DNA from: a bacterium
Lineage (GTDB): Bacteria; Electryoneota; RPQS01
Assembly (NCBI GenBank): GCA_023382385.1
Contig: JAHDVH010000002.1
Span: forward strand, 324,219 to 388,218
Length of the DNA: 64,000 nucleotides
Direction: 5' to 3'
Shown: piece by piece, positions 62,701 to 64,000 of the stretch
How the letters are laid out: every line of letters begins with the position of its first letter
Position numbering within the stretch: the first letter of the stretch is position 1
Position numbers and translations under genes: made by a program
The notes under the pieces: model-generated
What the model was told of the DNA's origin: nothing
Database searches by the model: none
The model's input: only the letters and a program-made list of their open reading frames with translations

Positions 62701-64000
62701 TTACTCCGGATTTCCCTTTTTCAGGATCAGCTTGTCATATAGAACAAGGATGATGGCCGTTGCCAGCGCCAATCCTCCGAAGATCATCCACATCAAGTCT
62801 GGTCGTCCCTGATCGCGCGCCAGCGTGCCGTAGAGTTCACCCGAAAGCCGACCTCCGAAGATATTCCCAAGAGCGATGGTCCAAAAGTAGAATCCCATGT
62901 ACATCGCCACCTTTTGCTGCGGTGCAATACGGCCAACGTATTCCTGACTCTTTGGAGAAGCGATCATTTCGCCGAATGCAAAAATGGTTATCGCAAGCGT
63001 CACCAGCCATCCCGTCGCAAGCCACGCGCTCATACCGATACCGATCGCCGAAACAATAATTCCGATGACCATTACGGACAGCGGCGGGAAGAAACCTATC
63101 AGGAACGAAACAAGCACCTGAAAGACGACGATTGCTCCCGCGTCGATGTTGATGATATACTCGGGATTGACCTGCCGATACTTCTCTGCCCACGTGTGCG
63201 CCAGAGCTTTGACTGCGGCCGAATCCGCACTCCATGGTTCTTTCCCGTTGGACGCAGCGGGCAGCGCGGCAATGGAGGCCCGAATGTCCTCCTCAGGCAC
63301 GCGCACTTTGAAGTCAAACAGCGTGCGCCGGATTTTCGCAGTCTCCTCCGCACTAAGCATCGTCCCGACTTCGCCTTTGCGCATCGCGGCGGCAGTGTGG
63401 ATTTCGGAAGCAAGCAGATCTTCATTGACTGCTGCGAACTCGCGGGCGAAATCTTCGCCTACCCAGTTGCGCGCCGTATTGACCATGTCGCTCGTATCCA
63501 CGAAGTCACGAATGTACTCAGGCATGGTTAGAAAGATCTGATTAAACGAAGTCCAGAAACCTGACAGAATCAGCAGGTAGAGAGCGAACTTCCAATTGCC
63601 GAGCTTGAGCGGCTGCATGAGCCAAGACGACGCCAAAGCTTTCTTGGCCCGTGCGCGCAACGGAACATCAAGCAGCAGATTCAACACTACCCACACTGCA
63701 CCGATGACCAACATTTGATTCCACGAAATGTAACGGCCGGAAATCGCCAGCAGCGTCAGCAGAACAAAGACCAAGAGGAAAAAGCGGCCATTGCCCAGCA
63801 CCTCCACGATTCCCGACAGCACCTGCTTTATCGAGCGTTTCTCACCGCTGGTGGCTTCGGTAGTCGGCTCTTTATAGAAGAACAGGAGCCAGAAGAAATT
63901 GCAGGCGATCCAGAACGAAGAAGCGATGAACACCCAATCCCAACCGTATCTCACTCGCACCATTCCCGCGACGATCGGCCCGATGAATCCGCCGATGTTA
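62701..64000 (-). CDS. MFS transporter, POT-like (5' end beyond window)
   Basis: The frame stays open through the window edge: codons upstream of the first internal ATG (63963) read NIGGFIGPIVAG, a normal MFS helix, so the true start lies outside. About 433 residues are visible. A soluble stretch of about 120 residues (MPEYIRDFVDTSDM to WAEKYRQVNPEY) separates two helices in mid-protein. The end has IAPQQKVAMYMGFYFWTIAL, as in POT carriers. It is related in style to the MFS gene at 60706-62031, with the lipocalin gene between them. Confidence 0.85.
   Translation of the reverse strand, partial: NIGGFIGPIVAGMVRVRYGWDWVFIASSFWIACNFFWLLFFYKEPTTEATSGEKRSIKQVLSGIVEVLGNGRFFLLVFVLLTLLAISGRYISWNQMLVIGAVWVVLNLLLDVPLRARAKKALASSWLMQPLKLGNWKFALYLLILSGFWTSFNQIFLTMPEYIRDFVDTSDMVNTARNWVGEDFAREFAAVNEDLLASEIHTAAAMRKGEVGTMLSAEETAKIRRTLFDFKVRVPEEDIRASIAALPAASNGKEPWSADSAAVKALAHTWAEKYRQVNPEYIINIDAGAIVVFQVLVSFLIGFFPPLSVMVIGIIVSAIGIGMSAWLATGWLVTLAITIFAFGEMIASPKSQEYVGRIAPQQKVAMYMGFYFWTIALGNIFGGRLSGELYGTLARDQGRPDLMWMIFGGLALATAIILVLYDKLILKKGNPE

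Noticed and set aside
1-64000. Insertion sequences, phage, integrase or attachment sites
   Set aside because: I found no transposase, integrase or terminal repeats. Gene spacing and content look like stable chromosome.

Overview
The window (about 54% GC by eye, not counted) looks like the chromosome of a Gram-negative bacterium built for extracellular electron transfer. It has lipoproteins, two outer-membrane beta-barrels and an RND/TolC-type efflux set. Nothing in the sequence names the species. An uncultivated FCB-type or similar lineage is a guess based on the mix of giant multihaem cytochromes, two OPT transporters and an M49 peptidase with an HEXXH motif.

Layout. (1) 1-13060, minus strand: one tightly overlapping run hemC-hemD-hemE-hemN-hemH-hemY-hemX-hemA-hemB-hemL, encoding every step from glutamyl-tRNA to protohaem, then a histidine kinase, an OmpR-type regulator and the start of an OmcS-like cytochrome cut by the window edge. 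(2) 13576-24663, plus strand, cluster A: NHL beta-propeller, hexahaem cytochrome closely resembling the Geobacter filament protein OmcS, outer-membrane barrel with a discoidin-like domain, two LpoB/CsgG-like proteins, a SurA/PrsA-type parvulin chaperone, and 26-haem and 16-haem cytochromes. (3) 25024-30102: two small secreted proteins and a 1395-residue subtilisin-like protease, behind a good sigma-70 promoter. (4) 30314-32461: ADP-forming acyl-CoA synthetase. (5) 32707-41140, plus strand, cluster B: dihaem membrane cytochrome b, Fe-S/FAD oxidoreductase, TPR protein, 20-haem and 31-haem cytochromes, and a second barrel. (6) 41220-47550, minus: heavy-metal RND efflux operon with a His/Cys-rich leader protein. 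(7) 47871-55276: two OPT-family transporters and a DPP III-like peptidase. (8) 55404-64000, minus: HMA-like protein and NapH-like ferredoxin, EttA, a small membrane protein, an acyl-CoA ligase, two POT-like MFS transporters and a lipocalin.

How it may work together. The haem operon and HemX/CcsA-type protein supply haem for at least 101 c-type haem sites counted here (6+26+16+20+31, plus 2 in the truncated gene). Cluster B reads as a route from quinol or NAD(P)H through a cytochrome b and flavo-Fe-S protein into very large periplasmic cytochromes and out through a barrel. Cluster A adds a probable extracellular cytochrome filament with assembly and export helpers. The last third suggests peptide scavenging: OPT and POT-like uptake, DPP III, and possibly the secreted protease.

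The most interesting items are the OmcS-like filament cluster, the cluster B conduit with unusual ferredoxin ligands and a rearranged flavoprotein, the recently duplicated 31-haem cytochrome, and a duplicated soluble domain inserted in the OPT transporters. Functions beyond family level are inferred from sequence alone. All coordinates and residue counts were made by eye.
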